The notes beneath the pieces were generated by a model that was not told the origin of the DNA, searched no databases, and worked only from the letters and a program-made list of their open reading frames with translations. DNA of 8,089 nucleotides. Origin: Acidobacteriota bacterium. Lineage in GTDB: Bacteria; Acidobacteriota; Terriglobia; Acidiferrales; UBA7541. The stretch is taken from assembly GCA_003224135.1 (NCBI GenBank), contig QHYO01000305.1, forward strand, positions 1 to 8,089, given 5' to 3'. The position numbers were made by a program, and so were the translations under genes. Positions 7,289-8,089 of the stretch are shown here, piece after piece (the first letter of the stretch is position 1; the number at the start of each line of letters is the position of its first letter).

Positions 7289-8089
7289 CTAGTTCACTTC
7301 CTCGAAGAAAATCAATTCCGAACTCAGAGGCCAGGAGAGTTCGACAGCGACTCCGCGGGACAGCAAGTCCCTTCCGGAAACCTTTTGATCCGGCGCAGAG
7401 TGGTCCTGAAAGTGGAGCTGGTAGGAGCGGCCTGCCTCGAAGCCTTTTAGCACAAAGGTATGTATTGATTCGGTTTGCGTTGACCCGCGAAAGGCGTAAA
7501 GCACGCCGCGCCCTTTTTTAGCGTCGAAATATTCGAGTCCGTCCCAGTGGATGCCGTCTGGCCGGTCTGACACATGATAGAGGTCCGCGTCACGGATGAG
7601 CGGCCGAAGGTTGGTCTTGTAAACCGCAAATGCCATCTTGGCCGCCTTGCGCTGCTCAGGTGTCCAAGCGGTGGTATCCAGCATGATCGTGAGCCATCCC
7701 ATCATCCCGCTGCGCAACATGTACAGAAAATTCTCGATACGGGGCGTAGGCCATTTTTCCACGTACGTTTCCAGCATCGCCGCAGGCAAGACGTGGCTGG
7801 CGTCATAAAATGCCCGGCGATTCGACAACGGATCATAGGTATCCGTAATAGAGAAATAATCACCGTGAGCAGCGCTGCCGAAATCAACCATGCGGCCACC
7901 GTCGTTGCAAATTTCCAGAAGAAGGCCTGGATGGCGCGCGCGCAAATTGGAGTGAATGGAATAGTAAGCCTGCGTCGCGTAGTAGCCGACGTCGGTCGAA
8001 TTGGAACTTTCCACCCAGTAAGAACTGGCCGCCTTGCGAACGGTCAGGTTTGAGGGATCGGGCGGCGCATGCGGATGATCCGTTCTATC
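7289..8089 (-). CDS. GH36-like glycoside hydrolase (alpha-galactosidase type), C-terminal part; 5' end outside window
   Basis: The frame is open through the right edge, so an internal GTG at 8012-8014 is not the start; 266 C-terminal residues are visible. In melibiase-type GH36 enzymes this region holds the end of the TIM barrel and a C-terminal beta-sandwich. Visible residues 51-67 (ARHPGLLLEICNDGGRM) match the GH36 R.HP...E.C..GGGR segment. SITDTYDPLSNR (80-91) lies where GH36 has SDNTD, making Asp83 the candidate acid/base. DGLEYFDAKKGRGVLYAFR (183-201), LKGFEAGRSYQL (214-225) and SGRDLLSRG (238-246) fit the C-terminal sandwich. The nucleophile Asp expected upstream is not in view. The enzyme would hydrolyse alpha-galactosides or related glycosides; substrate and secretion cannot be judged. 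It lies on the same strand as the efflux operon, but the 403-bp gap argues against co-transcription. A related GH-D clan family is the main alternative. Confidence -1.
   Translation of the reverse strand, partial: DRTDHPHAPPDPSNLTVRKAASSYWVESSNSTDVGYYATQAYYSIHSNLRARHPGLLLEICNDGGRMVDFGSAAHGDYFSITDTYDPLSNRRAFYDASHVLPAAMLETYVEKWPTPRIENFLYMLRSGMMGWLTIMLDTTAWTPEQRKAAKMAFAVYKTNLRPLIRDADLYHVSDRPDGIHWDGLEYFDAKKGRGVLYAFRGSTQTESIHTFVLKGFEAGRSYQLHFQDHSAPDQKVSGRDLLSRGVAVELSWPLSSELIFFEEVN

Noticed and set aside
8012..8014. GTG as start of the glycosidase
   Set aside because: The frame stays open to the window edge. A start here would leave only the C-terminal part of a much longer enzyme family.

Overview
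This window looks like chromosomal DNA from a moderately GC-rich, Gram-negative bacterium. An Acidobacteriota host (Solibacter/Bryobacter-like) fits best. The evidence is a kinesin-light-chain-type TPR array ending like the C-terminal domain of acidobacterial Ser/Thr kinases, a divergent GH36-type glycoside hydrolase, and an outer-membrane efflux operon with Ala/Gln-rich proteins. The taxonomic call is inference; no rRNA, tRNA or other marker gene is present.

Layout, left to right. (1) Bases 2-943, plus strand: the 3' end of a large TPR protein whose start lies off the left edge. (2) A 37-bp gap between convergent genes, containing a perfect 12-bp palindrome. (3) Bases 981-6885, minus strand: a complete three-gene tripartite efflux operon, transcribed in the order TolC-like outer-membrane channel (GTG start), periplasmic adaptor lipoprotein, RND inner-membrane pump. 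The first junction is an ATGA overlap. At the second, the pump's Shine-Dalgarno lies in the last two sense codons of the adaptor. (4) Bases 6886-7288: a 403-bp non-coding region with a few small inverted repeats and only a weak promoter candidate. (5) Bases 7289-8089, minus strand: the C-terminal 266 residues of a GH36-like alpha-galactosidase-type enzyme that runs off the right edge.

How the genes work together: the three efflux products should assemble into one envelope-spanning pump. The pump carries the proton-relay residues of drug-type (HAE) RND proteins (Asp415, Asp416, Lys958), so proton-driven export of an organic compound is more likely than metal export, but the substrate cannot be read from the sequence. 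No regulator gene lies next to the operon in this window. The TPR protein and the glycosidase have no evident functional link to the pump.

I found no IS element, CRISPR array, RNA gene, prophage or clearly novel system. The points most worth a second look are the degenerate adaptor tip motif and its channel partner, the mixed signatures of the pump, the divergent acid/base motif of the glycosidase, and the hairpin-like element in the non-coding region.
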